Shown: positions 27,784 through 35,770 of the stretch, in pieces
Position numbering within the stretch: the first letter of the stretch is position 1
Layout of the letters: each line of letters opens with the position of its first letter
NCBI GenBank assembly: GCA_005879535.1
Contig: VBKI01000071.1
Location: forward strand, 1 to 64,000
Source of the DNA: Deltaproteobacteria bacterium
GTDB lineage: Bacteria > Myxococcota > Myxococcia > Myxococcales > 40CM-4-68-19
Length of the DNA stretch: 64,000 nt
Direction: 5' to 3'
Notes under the pieces: model-generated
Databases searched by the model: none
Seen by the model: the letters and a program-made list of their open reading frames with translations, nothing else
What the model was told of the DNA's origin: nothing
Position numbers and translations under genes: made by a program

Positions 27784-28198
27784 TGAAGCCTCCTGCAAGC
27801 GGTTCGGCGTCCTACCGGTGCGCTTGAGAGGCCTCACTAGGGTTCGCTTGAAATCGATGCAATGGACGGGCAGTTCCTTCCCGCTGGAATGCGGGTCCCC
27901 TGAAAACAGTCACGAAATCGGCGACTTACGGGGCACTCTCCCCGCCTCGCGTTCACCAAGGATGTCGATGTGGGGCCCTCGCAGACCCGCCATCCGAGGT
28001 CGACCTTGCAAGCGCTAAATCCTCGCGCCTGGCGCGCAGCCCTGGGACCAAAGGCCTTGATTTCTCGCGAACGCGAGGCGCAGTCTGCGCAGCCACGGGG
28101 AGTCCGCCATCGCCGGCATCTGCAGCCGGTCGCGAGATAAGTCGCACGGATTGTTTGGAGCGGCCCGGCTGCTCCGGTCCCCGCAGAAGGGCGGTCCC
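27784..28198. other. Intergenic stretch, no gene seen
   Basis: 415 bases upstream of the divergent ECF sigma gene and before the hydrolase remnant. Frames here translate into low-complexity arginine/serine-rich sequence. It must contain the sigma gene promoter; I cannot point to a convincing ECF promoter pair or RNA. Confidence 0.35.
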
Positions 28199-28348
28199 AT
28201 GCTGTCCATCGGAGCGCTGTCGATGCTCCTCATTCCGGTGCCTGCAAGCGGCGCGGATGCCCGCGTCACCCGGATCGTGATCGCCTCACGCCAGCCGATA
28301 GCGGGTGGGGCGTCGTTCGGCTCGGTGGGGCCGTACGAGCCCCAGTAA
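28199..28348 (+). pseudogene. Truncated 5' end of a secreted alpha/beta hydrolase-domain protein
   Basis: 49 residues: a signal sequence (MLSIGALSMLLIPVPASGAD) followed by ARVTRIVIASRQPIAGGASF and GSVGPYEPQ, then a stop. The second part matches the conserved mature start of large alpha/beta hydrolase-domain proteins (RIVI...PxxGGxxFGxxGxYE), which normally continue for some 400 residues. The stop falls where the family has YExxxG. A remnant is the best reading. Confidence 0.5.
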
Positions 28349-28394
28349 ACTCTGCCCGGCGGTACACTCTCTTCAGACTGCGGTTCACTTCTCG

Positions 28395-30323
28395 ATGCGA
28401 GAAAACCATCAGCTTCGCGGACGGCTCCGTTTTGGGGTTTTCGACTTGGATCTTCGCGCTGGAGAATTGCGCAAACACGGCCTACGAGTTCGGCTTCAGG
28501 AACAGCCCTTCCAAGTCCTGGCGATGCTGCTCGAGCACCCCGGCGAGGTCGTAACTCGCGAGGAAGTTCAGAAAAGACTCTGGCCCGCAGACACCTTCGT
28601 GGATTTCGATCACGGGGTCAATAAAGCGATCAACAAAATCCGTGAGGCCCTCGGCGACTCTGCCCAGAGTCCCCGCTTTGTGGAGACTGTTGCTCGTCGC
28701 GGCTACCGCTTCCTCGCGGAGGTCGAAGTTGCCGATGCAGCCCCTGTTCGCAGTCCGGACCTCGCGACTCAGCCTCCTCCCGCGCCAGAACCGTCTCATC
28801 GCGCCGGTTTCGCTGGCAAACTCGCAATGCTCAAAGATCTTCAGCCGGCACTTGCGTGGAAGATATCAGTGCTCGTACTGCTCCTCCTGATGGCATTTTT
28901 TGGCGCCGGGAAGCTTCAGTCCTGGTATCGCCCGTCGCCTGTCATTCGCTCCTTGGCTGTCCTTCCGTTGGAAAGCCTCTCGAGCGATGCGTCCCAGGAT
29001 TACTTCGCTGACGGGATGACCGACGAGTTGATTTCGGATCTCGGCCAGATCGGCGCGTTGCGTGTGATCTCGCGCACCTCGGTGATGGCTTATAAACACG
29101 CACACAAGCCTCTCCCGCAGATCGCTCGCGAGCTGAACGTGGATGCCGTGGTGGAAGGCACCGTGCTCCGTTCAGGCGACCAGGTCCGCATCACGGCACA
29201 GTTGATCGAAGCCTCTGCGGACAAGCACTTATGGTCCCAGAGCTATGAGGGTGAATTGCGAGATACCTTGGCGCTCCAGAAGAAGGTGGCTAAAGCCATT
29301 GCAGACCAGATTCGGCTCAATTTGAGTCCACAGGAAAAGGCGGCGCTACAAAACGTACGGGTCGTCAACCCGCGGGCATACGAATCCTATCTCAAGGGTC
29401 GCTACTTCTGGAACAAGCGAACGGCGGATGCTTTGAAGGTCGCCCTGGCTCATTTCAATCAGGCGATCGAGGAGGATCCGAAATACGCCCAAGCTTATTC
29501 CGGCCTGGCCGACACTTATGCTCTGCTGGGCGACTGGGAGTATGCGGCAATGACCCCCAAGGAGGCACTCCCAAGAGCGAAGGCCGCGGCGATCAAGGCT
29601 CTGGAATTGGACGGCGCGCTCGGCGAAGCCCACAACTCGCTCGCATTTTGCTTGGATATCTTCGACTGGGATCTGGACTCTGCCGGGAAGGAATTCCGGC
29701 GGGCCATTGAACTGAACCCAGGCTACGCTACGGCCCACCATTGGTATGCCTGGCATCTGAGCCTATTGGGTCGGAATGATGAAGCGATTGCAGAAATGAG
29801 AATCGCAGAAAGCATGGATCCGCTGTCCCTGATCATCAAAACTGAGTTGGCGGAGCTTCATGTCATTGCGCGCTCTTATGACGAATCGATACGAGAGAGT
29901 CGCAAAACGATCGAAATGGATCCTGGTTTTGCTCTCGCACATAATCAACTGGGCGAGGCATACCTGCAAAAACACATGCACCATGAGGCCGTCGACGAAT
30001 TGCAAAAAGCAGTCCAGCTTTCCGGGCGCAGCCCGACATGCATGGCTAATCTCGCTCGCGCCTACGTCGCATCCGGACAGAAGAGCGAAGCGGTAAAGCT
30101 GCTGGACGATCTGAAGAATCGCTCAACCCCTGGTGATGCGAATGCTTCGGAGATTGCCGTGATCTACGCAGCTCTCGGGGATACGAATCAAGCCATGAAT
30201 TGGCTCGAAAAGGAGTACGAAGCGCGATTCAACCCGAGCGTCCTGCTCCGGCCGGGCTTCGATCCCCTGCGCTCGGACCTACGCTTTGAGAAGCTTGTAC
30301 GGCGTATCGGCCTCGCTCGTTGA
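28395..30323 (+). CDS. ToxR/CadC-type winged-helix regulator with membrane anchor and TPR repeats
   Basis: 642 residues: an OmpR-type winged helix (about 8-110, with RLQEQPFQVLAMLLEHPGEV and FVETVARRGYRFLAEV), one membrane helix (about 160-180, VLVLLLLMAFFGAG), an extracytoplasmic FlgO/TolB-like domain (SLAVLPLESLSSDASQDYFA, then DGMTDELISDLG) and TPR repeats from about 340 to 610. This architecture is abundant in Acidobacteria. A 60-base sample (29821-29880) counts about 52% G+C, well under its neighbours, so it was probably acquired horizontally. Its 3' end overlaps tatA by 95 bases on opposite strands. The ATG at 28395 begins just before the DNA-binding domain. Confidence 0.87.
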   Translation: MRENHQLRGRLRFGVFDLDLRAGELRKHGLRVRLQEQPFQVLAMLLEHPGEVVTREEVQKRLWPADTFVDFDHGVNKAINKIREALGDSAQSPRFVETVARRGYRFLAEVEVADAAPVRSPDLATQPPPAPEPSHRAGFAGKLAMLKDLQPALAWKISVLVLLLLMAFFGAGKLQSWYRPSPVIRSLAVLPLESLSSDASQDYFADGMTDELISDLGQIGALRVISRTSVMAYKHAHKPLPQIARELNVDAVVEGTVLRSGDQVRITAQLIEASADKHLWSQSYEGELRDTLALQKKVAKAIADQIRLNLSPQEKAALQNVRVVNPRAYESYLKGRYFWNKRTADALKVALAHFNQAIEEDPKYAQAYSGLADTYALLGDWEYAAMTPKEALPRAKAAAIKALELDGALGEAHNSLAFCLDIFDWDLDSAGKEFRRAIELNPGYATAHHWYAWHLSLLGRNDEAIAEMRIAESMDPLSLIIKTELAELHVIARSYDESIRESRKTIEMDPGFALAHNQLGEAYLQKHMHHEAVDELQKAVQLSGRSPTCMANLARAYVASGQKSEAVKLLDDLKNRSTPGDANASEIAVIYAALGDTNQAMNWLEKEYEARFNPSVLLRPGFDPLRSDLRFEKLVRRIGLAR

Positions 30324-30570
30324 AAGGCAAAACAAACTTCTGCGCTGTCTCCGATACACCCGCTGCCGACTGTGAAGAGCCCGTCGCCTCATTGCCGGCC
30401 CGCTGGCTCGAGGGCGGGCCTTCCGGCTCGGAACCCACGCTCGTGAGGCCATGCTTGAAGCCGCGGATCGCCTCACCCAGACTGGCTCCCAGCGCCGGCA
30501 GCTTGGACGGGCCAAAGAACAGCAACGCCAGGGCCAACACTACAAGAATCTCTCCGAATCCGAGTCTCAT
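30229..30570 (-). CDS. tatA: Sec-independent protein translocase TatA/TatE
   Basis: 113 residues, ATG behind CAGGAGAGGCG. The N-terminus is typical TatA: MRLGFGEILVVLALALLFFG, then PSKLPALGASLGEAIRGFKH, i.e. one membrane helix followed by the amphipathic helix with the FGP hinge. TatA forms the pore-like component of twin-arginine export; one Tat substrate is predicted in this window (35767-36819). The C-terminal 35 or so residues run antisense through the end of the regulator gene and look unselected, so the original C-terminus may have been replaced. No tatB or tatC is adjacent. Confidence 0.87.
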   Translation of the reverse strand: MRLGFGEILVVLALALLFFGPSKLPALGASLGEAIRGFKHGLTSVGSEPEGPPSSQRAGNEATGSSQSAAGVSETAQKFVLPFNERGRYAVQASQSVGPSAGDRSPAGAGRSG

Positions 30571-30784
30571 CGCCTCTCCTGCCGAGTCTGGCTCCAAGAC
30601 CGAATCGTTCGCGCGATTATTCCCAAGTGAACGTGGTTGACACAGAGAGAGTTGGTGATCGCAACCGGGCACCACTCTCGATCTCGAACAGCACCACCCA
30701 CGCCAGCCGTCCCGAAGGCGGCACTACCATCAAGCTGCCACTATGTGACGCGCGGCCGCCGTTTCGCCTGTAACCTCCGGGGGC

Positions 30785-32167
30785 ATGGACTCCCTCGTCG
30801 CCTCCGCGGCGCGTTCGCTGGCGTCCGGCGATCCGCTCGGAGCGCTGAAGCGGATCGCGCTGCGCGACGATCCGCCGGCGCTCGCGCTCCGCGGCATCGC
30901 CATGGCCCAGCTCGGAGATTACGAGCGGGCGCGCGAGCTGCTTCGCCGCGCCGCGCGGGGATTCGGCCCGCGCGAGCGCCTCGAGCGCGCTCGCTGTCGA
31001 GCCGCCGAGGCCGAGGTGGCGCTGGCCGCGCGCGACCTCCGCTGGCCGGCGCGCGCGCTCGACGCCGCGGCCCGCTCGCTGGAAGCGCTGGGGGATCGCG
31101 CGAACGCGCTGCACGCGCGCCTGGTCGGCGTGCGGCGCTCGCTCCTCCTCGGACGGCTCGACGAGGGGGAGGCCGCGCTGGCCGCGCTCGACCTCCGCTG
31201 GCCGGCGCGCGCGCTCGACGCCGCGGCCCGCTCGCTGGAAGCGCTGGGGGATCGCGCGAACGCGCTGCACGCGCGCCTGGTCGGCGTGCGGCGCTCGCTC
31301 CTCCTCGGGCGGCTCGACGAGGGGGAGGCCGCGCTGGCCGCGCTCGACACGAACGGAGCGCCCGCATCGCTCGCCGCGCTGTTCGAGCTGTCACGCGCCG
31401 AGATCGCGCTCCGGCGCGTCCGCGCGAAGGAGGCCGAGCGCTTTCTGGCGCGGTCACACGCGGCCGCGCTAGCGGCGGGGATTCCGGCGCTCGTGGCCGA
31501 GGTCGAACGCGCACAGCGGGCGCTGTCGTCGCCGTCTGCGCGGCTGATCCGCGGCGCATCGGTGACGCAGGTGACGCTCGAAGAATTGGAGGCGCTCTTC
31601 GCCTCCGACGATCTGATCGTCGACGCGTGCCGGCGCGCCGTGCGTGCGCGGGGCAGCTCCGTCTCGCTCGCGAGCCGCCCGGTGCTCTTCGAGATCGTCC
31701 GCGCGCTCGCGGAGGCCTGGCCCGGCGACGTTCCTCGCGAGGCGCTGATCGCCCGCGCGTTCGAGGCGCGATCGCCGAACGAGTCCCACCGCGCGCGGCT
31801 GCGCGTCGAGGTCGGGCGCGTGCGGGCCGCCATCCGATCGCTTGCGGGTGTCGACGCGACCAAGGTGGGCTTCGCGCTCGCGCCTCGCGCGGCGCGTCCG
31901 GTGGTGGTGCTCGCGCCTCCGATCGACGGACCCGCGGGGTCGATCCTGGCGCTGCTCGAGGGCGGCGAGCCCTGGTCCACCTCCGCGCTCGCGTACGCCC
32001 TCGGCGCGAGCCAGCGGACGGTGCAGCGCGCCATTCGCGACCTCGACGAGTCCAGGGCAGTGCGTCCGGTGGGTCGCGGGCGCTCTCGGCGCTGGGTCGC
32101 GCCGCCGCTCACCGGATTCGCGACAACCTTGTTGCTCCCCGGGGCGCTGCCGGTGCGTTATCCCTGA
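30785..32167 (+). CDS. Helix-turn-helix regulator with internal duplicated segment
   Basis: 460 residues. The first 190 are alanine/arginine/leucine-rich helical repeats of TPR-like character, including a perfect 52-residue duplication (bases 31034-31345). About 250-340 resembles a winged DNA-binding module of the kind found in bacterial transcriptional activators (LIARAFEARSPNESHRARLR, VEVGRVRAAIRSL), and 385-440 holds a second HTH (STSALAYALGASQRTVQRAI). It ends in GFATTLLLPGALPV. The downstream beta-propeller gene starts 7 bases after its stop. It is likely a cytoplasmic transcription regulator; inducer and target are unknown. Confidence 0.7.
   Translation: MDSLVASAARSLASGDPLGALKRIALRDDPPALALRGIAMAQLGDYERARELLRRAARGFGPRERLERARCRAAEAEVALAARDLRWPARALDAAARSLEALGDRANALHARLVGVRRSLLLGRLDEGEAALAALDLRWPARALDAAARSLEALGDRANALHARLVGVRRSLLLGRLDEGEAALAALDTNGAPASLAALFELSRAEIALRRVRAKEAERFLARSHAAALAAGIPALVAEVERAQRALSSPSARLIRGASVTQVTLEELEALFASDDLIVDACRRAVRARGSSVSLASRPVLFEIVRALAEAWPGDVPREALIARAFEARSPNESHRARLRVEVGRVRAAIRSLAGVDATKVGFALAPRAARPVVVLAPPIDGPAGSILALLEGGEPWSTSALAYALGASQRTVQRAIRDLDESRAVRPVGRGRSRRWVAPPLTGFATTLLLPGALPVRYP
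31034..31345 (+). repeat. 156-base direct tandem duplication inside the HTH regulator gene
   Basis: Two adjacent copies, 31034-31189 and 31190-31345, differ at one base only (A at 31153, G at 31309). The unit is 52 codons, so the reading frame is kept. The second copy begins with GACCTCCGCTGGCC exactly as the first. Confidence 0.95.
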
Positions 32168-32174
32168 CGCTGCC

Positions 32175-32843
32175 ATGAAGACCACGACCAACCCCAAGAC
32201 AGCGAAGCGCGCGGAGATCGTCCGCGAATATGGCCCGTTTCCGGGCATCGAGGAAGTCCACGGCGTCACCTGGGACGGCCGAAACATCTGGTTCGCCAGG
32301 GGCGAAAAGCTCGCCGCCATCGACCCTGCAAGCGGAGAGCTGGTGCGCCAGCTCGACGTCGCGGCCGACGCCGGGACCGCTTTCGATGGCAAACATCTCT
32401 GGCAGATCGCCGAAGACCGGATCCAGAAGGTGGACCCCAAGACGGGCCGCGTGCTGGGCAGCATTCCCGCGCCGGCACAAGGCCGCGACTCGGGCCTGAC
32501 GTGGGCCGAGGGTACGCTCTGGGTCGGCGAATACCGCGCGCGCAAGATCCACCAGGTCGACGCGAACACGGGCGCGATCCTGCGCACCATCGAGTCGGAT
32601 CGGTTCGTCACCGGCGTCTCGTGGGTCGACGGCGAGCTCTGGCACGCCACGATGGAGGACGAACAGAGCGAGATCCGGCGCATCGATCCGGAGAACGGCG
32701 AAGTCCTCGAGCGCCTGGAGATGCCCGCGGGCGTCACCGTCAGCGGACTCGAGGCCGATGGCAAGGATCTGTTCTTTTGCGGCGGCGACACGAGCGGCAA
32801 GGTACGCGCCGTCCGCAGGCCGACCGCGCGCAACCAGCGCTGA
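32175..32843 (+). CDS. YncE/glutamine-cyclotransferase-like beta-propeller protein
   Basis: 222 residues of repeating four-stranded blades with the pattern W-(D/E)-G-x-x-(I/L)-W and ID-P-x-(S/T)-G-x-(L/V): GVTWDGRNIWFARGEKLAAI, GLTWAEGTLWVGEY and GVSWVDGELWHATMED. This matches the propeller of YncE-like and glutamine cyclotransferase-like proteins. No signal peptide is present, which is unusual for the group. It follows the HTH regulator by 7 bases, so the two are co-transcribed. Ligand or reaction is not predictable. Confidence 0.75.
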   Translation: MKTTTNPKTAKRAEIVREYGPFPGIEEVHGVTWDGRNIWFARGEKLAAIDPASGELVRQLDVAADAGTAFDGKHLWQIAEDRIQKVDPKTGRVLGSIPAPAQGRDSGLTWAEGTLWVGEYRARKIHQVDANTGAILRTIESDRFVTGVSWVDGELWHATMEDEQSEIRRIDPENGEVLERLEMPAGVTVSGLEADGKDLFFCGGDTSGKVRAVRRPTARNQR

Positions 32844-32874
32844 CCGGCGAACCCAACAAGAAAGGAAAAGACGA

Positions 32875-33034
32875 TGAACTCACAGAGAATCGAAGGAGCG
32901 GTCGCCCTGGTGACGGGCGCCAACCGCGGCATCGGGCGAGCGCTGACGGAAGCGCTCCTGACCCGGGGCCTGAGGAAGGTCAACGGCAGATGGCCGCAAT
33001 GATCGCCGCGATGGCACCGGGCTCCGCAGCGTGA
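32875..33034 (+). pseudogene. Remnant of a short-chain dehydrogenase, internal deletion
   Basis: The frame starts behind AAAGGAAAAGACG with MNSQRIEGAVALVTGANRGI and then GRALTEALLTRGLRKVNGRW, a normal SDR N-terminus with TGANRGIG, but stops after 42 codons at 33000. A second frame continues RQMAAMIAAMAPGSAA to the stop at 33034, which resembles an SDR C-terminus. About 180 residues including the catalytic YxxxK are missing, so a deletion joined the two ends out of frame. Confidence 0.6.
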
Positions 33035-33097
33035 GACGCGAACGTGGGACGGAAGGGAACGAACGATGAAGGACACCCGAAGAAGAGGAAAAGAGCA

Positions 33098-33868
33098 ATG
33101 ACGAAGCACATGACCGGTACACATGAAGAGTGGCTTGCAGCCCGGCTGGAGCTGCTCAAGCAGGAGAAGGAGCTAACGCGGCGCAGCGACGAGCTGGCGC
33201 GGCGGCGGCAGGAGCTGCCATGGGTCCGGATCGACAAGGAGTATCGATTCGAGACCGACGAGGGGAGCGCCTCGCTGGCAGACCTTTTCAGAGGGCGCTC
33301 GCAGCTCCTCGTCTACCACTTCATGTTCGGCCCCGACTACAAGGCAGGGTGTCCGTCCTGTTCGGCGATCGCGGACGGGTTCGACGGCTCTGTCGTTCAC
33401 CTGGCCAACCACGACGTCACACTTTTGGCGGTGTCGCGGGCGCCTCTCGCGAAGCTGCAGGCGTTCAAGCGGCGGATGGGGTGGACGTTTCCCTGGGCCT
33501 CCTCGTTCGGCAGGGAGTTCAACTTCGACTTCAACGTGTCGGTCACCGAGAAGCAACAGCGCGAGGGGACCGTCGAATACAACTACGAGCGCGGCGGCCA
33601 CGCGCTGGACGCGAAGCCGGAAGCCGCCGACGAGGGCCCTGTCGCCTTCGCGGCCATGACCGGAACCGACGTGGCCACGTACACGCGCGAGAGGCCGGGC
33701 ATGAGCGCGTTCGCGCTGGAGGACGGCGTCGTCTACCACGCCTATTCCGCCTATGCGCGGGGACTGGACGGCCTCTGGGGCATGTACCAGTGGCTTGACC
33801 GCGCACCCAAGGGGCGCAACGAGACGGGCGTCTGGTGGCGCCGCCACGACGAGTACGACAAGGGCTGA
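33098..33868 (+). CDS. DUF899 family thioredoxin-like protein
   Basis: 256 residues, ATG behind GAGGAAAAGAGCA. DUF899 features: N-terminal helix EWLAARLELLKQEKELTRRS, a thioredoxin-like core with YHFMFGPDYKAGCPSCSAIA (a CPSC pair), and LEDGVVYHAYSAYARGLDG near the end. The family is related to thioredoxin/peroxiredoxins, but no reaction is established. The following DUF2182 gene is on the same strand 52 bases on. The preceding remnant shares the same strand and a similar ribosome binding site. Confidence 0.88.
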   Translation: MTKHMTGTHEEWLAARLELLKQEKELTRRSDELARRRQELPWVRIDKEYRFETDEGSASLADLFRGRSQLLVYHFMFGPDYKAGCPSCSAIADGFDGSVVHLANHDVTLLAVSRAPLAKLQAFKRRMGWTFPWASSFGREFNFDFNVSVTEKQQREGTVEYNYERGGHALDAKPEAADEGPVAFAAMTGTDVATYTRERPGMSAFALEDGVVYHAYSAYARGLDGLWGMYQWLDRAPKGRNETGVWWRRHDEYDKG

Positions 33869-33920
33869 CCGATGTCGTGGTTGTCGTGCCGCTACGGCAG
33901 GACAGGAGATCTCACGACGC

Positions 33921-34712
33921 ATGGCTTCCGAGCGAGCTTCCCAGCAAGCCTTTTTGGGCGTCTCAGCGCTGCTCTTCGCTGCCAGCGGGGCGGTAACGAT
34001 CGTCTGGTGCGCGTCCATGTCGGCGATGGGCGAGATGCCGATGGCCGGCGGCTGGACGATGTCGATGGCGTGGATGCGGATGCCCGGACAGACGTGGCCC
34101 GGCGCTGCGGTGTCGTTCCTTGGCATGTGGGTCGTGATGATGGTGGCGATGATGCTGCCGTCCTTGGTCCCGATGCTGTGGCGCTACCGCGAGGCCGTTG
34201 GCAGGACGCCCGAGACGCGCCTCGGTCCGCTGACCGCGATCGTGGCCATGGGTTATTTCTTCGTCTGGACCGTGTTCGGAATGACCGCTTTTCCGCTGGG
34301 CGTCGCGCTGGCGGCGATGGAGATGCAGCAGCCGGCGCTGGCGCGCGCCGTACCGATCGCGGTCGCTGTGGTCGTCCTGATCGCCGGCTCCCTCCAGCGC
34401 ACCGCGTGGAAGGCGCTTCACCTTGCCTGCTGCCGGGAGGCACCCGGACGCGGCCGTACGCTGCCGGCCGACGCCGGCACGGCCTGGCGACACGGCCTGC
34501 GCCTCGGCGTCCACTGCAGCCACTGCTGTGTCGGTCTGATGGCGATCCTCCTGGTCATCGGGGTCATGGACCTTCGCGCGATGGCTGTCGTGGCGGCAGC
34601 CATCACCGTCGAGCGTCTCGCACCGGCCGGTGAGCGCGTCGCGCGAGGCACCGGTGCCGTCGTCGTGGGGGCAGGGTTGTTTCTGATCGCGCGAGCAGCC
34701 GGGCTCGGATGA
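33921..34712 (+). CDS. DUF2182 family metal-binding integral membrane protein
   Basis: 263 residues with about six membrane helices and very methionine-rich segments (GEMPMAGGWTMSMAWMRMPG, FLGMWVVMMVAMMLPSLVPM). The C-terminal part has GLRLGVHCSHCCVGLMAILL, the conserved CxxCC-like cysteine/histidine site of DUF2182. Methionine and cysteine clusters suggest copper or another soft metal, but function is not established. It probably forms an operon with the DUF899 gene. Its 3' end is convergent with the redoxin gene at 34760. Confidence 0.85.
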   Translation: MASERASQQAFLGVSALLFAASGAVTIVWCASMSAMGEMPMAGGWTMSMAWMRMPGQTWPGAAVSFLGMWVVMMVAMMLPSLVPMLWRYREAVGRTPETRLGPLTAIVAMGYFFVWTVFGMTAFPLGVALAAMEMQQPALARAVPIAVAVVVLIAGSLQRTAWKALHLACCREAPGRGRTLPADAGTAWRHGLRLGVHCSHCCVGLMAILLVIGVMDLRAMAVVAAAITVERLAPAGERVARGTGAVVVGAGLFLIARAAGLG

Positions 34713-34759
34713 CCGAAGCCAGGTCGGCGGAGCTTGTGAATCCAGGAGAGGTCTTCCAT

Positions 34760-35770
34760 TCAGCCGAACGTGAACGCGAACGCCTCCACGCCCGGATCGA
34801 GGAACTCGATCTCGAACAGCCGGTCAGCGATGGGGTTCGGTTGCCGGATCAATTGATACAGCCGCTGCCCGGAAACCGTGCCGTTGCCCTGGTCGTCGAC
34901 GTCGGTTCCATGAGCAGCGCCCGGCGGCTGTCCATCGACGAGGATGCGAAATCGGACGGACGATCCTCGCGCCGCCGGTGCCATGACGAGATGAAGATCG
35001 CGGGCGTGAAAACGGTACGCGATCCGCCCGTTCCCCTTGTTCAGCGCGACGGCGTCTCTCTTCACCGTCCAGTCGCCGGAAAGGGCCCAATCATTGAGCT
35101 TCAGCCTCGCAGGAGCAGCATAGACGCGACGCTTGTCCAGGGCTGCTCCACCCGGGGAGACGAAGTTCTCCGTGCGCTCATGGCCGAGATAGTTTTCCGG
35201 AGACTTCAGGTCTGGCCAATCCGCCTCGGCTTCGACACCACGGGCTTCGACCGCAGCCAGGTGATCCCCGATGCCGCTGGACCCGGCTTCGCCCAGGAGC
35301 TGCTGGATGATCCTTTCCGTCCTTTCGTATCCGCCCTCACCGAACTGATGGTGTCGAATCCGCCCTTGCGCATCGATGAGGTAGAGCGCCGGCCAGTAAT
35401 GGTTGTCGAAGGCGCGCCAGACCCCGTAGTCGTTGTCGATCGCGACGGGAAAATCGATCTTCCTGTCCTTCACAGCCCGGCGGACGTTGTCGAGGTCCTT
35501 CTCGAATCGGAACTCCGGCGTGTGGACGCCGATGACCACCAGTCCCTGTTCCTTGTATTTTCCGGCCCACGCGCGAACATAGGGGAGTGTCCGGAGCCAG
35601 TTGATGCAGGTGTACGTCCAGAAGTCGACCAGGACGACCTTCCCGCGCAGGCCGTCCTTGGTCAGTGGCTGCGAGTTGAGCCATCCGCTCGCCCCGCCGA
35701 AAGAGGGCAACTCACCTTCAACGGGGAGCGGAGCCATGGTGGCGGCGAGCAACGCGGCGAGCAGGCTCAT
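34760..35770 (-). CDS. Exported DipZ-type thioredoxin-domain protein
   Basis: 336 residues with a short signal sequence. Residues about 25-155 form a TlpA/DipZ-like thioredoxin domain (VVLVDFWTYTCINWLRTLPY); the second active-site cysteine is Trp58, so only Cys55 remains. The C-terminal half is the DipZ C-terminal domain of beta character, with LSGDWTVKRDAVALNKGNGR. It probably acts on periplasmic thiols or sulfenic acids rather than as a dithiol oxidoreductase. Its start overlaps the stop of the upstream hydrolase by 4 bases (ATGA). Confidence 0.85.
   Translation of the reverse strand: MSLLAALLAATMAPLPVEGELPSFGGASGWLNSQPLTKDGLRGKVVLVDFWTYTCINWLRTLPYVRAWAGKYKEQGLVVIGVHTPEFRFEKDLDNVRRAVKDRKIDFPVAIDNDYGVWRAFDNHYWPALYLIDAQGRIRHHQFGEGGYERTERIIQQLLGEAGSSGIGDHLAAVEARGVEAEADWPDLKSPENYLGHERTENFVSPGGAALDKRRVYAAPARLKLNDWALSGDWTVKRDAVALNKGNGRIAYRFHARDLHLVMAPAARGSSVRFRILVDGQPPGAAHGTDVDDQGNGTVSGQRLYQLIRQPNPIADRLFEIEFLDPGVEAFAFTFG

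Noticed and set aside
30785-32178. 513-codon alternative plus-strand frame overlapping the HTH regulator
   Set aside because: Almost pure Arg/Ala/Gly sequence; the frame at 30785-32167 has coherent helices and an HTH, so the other is a shadow.
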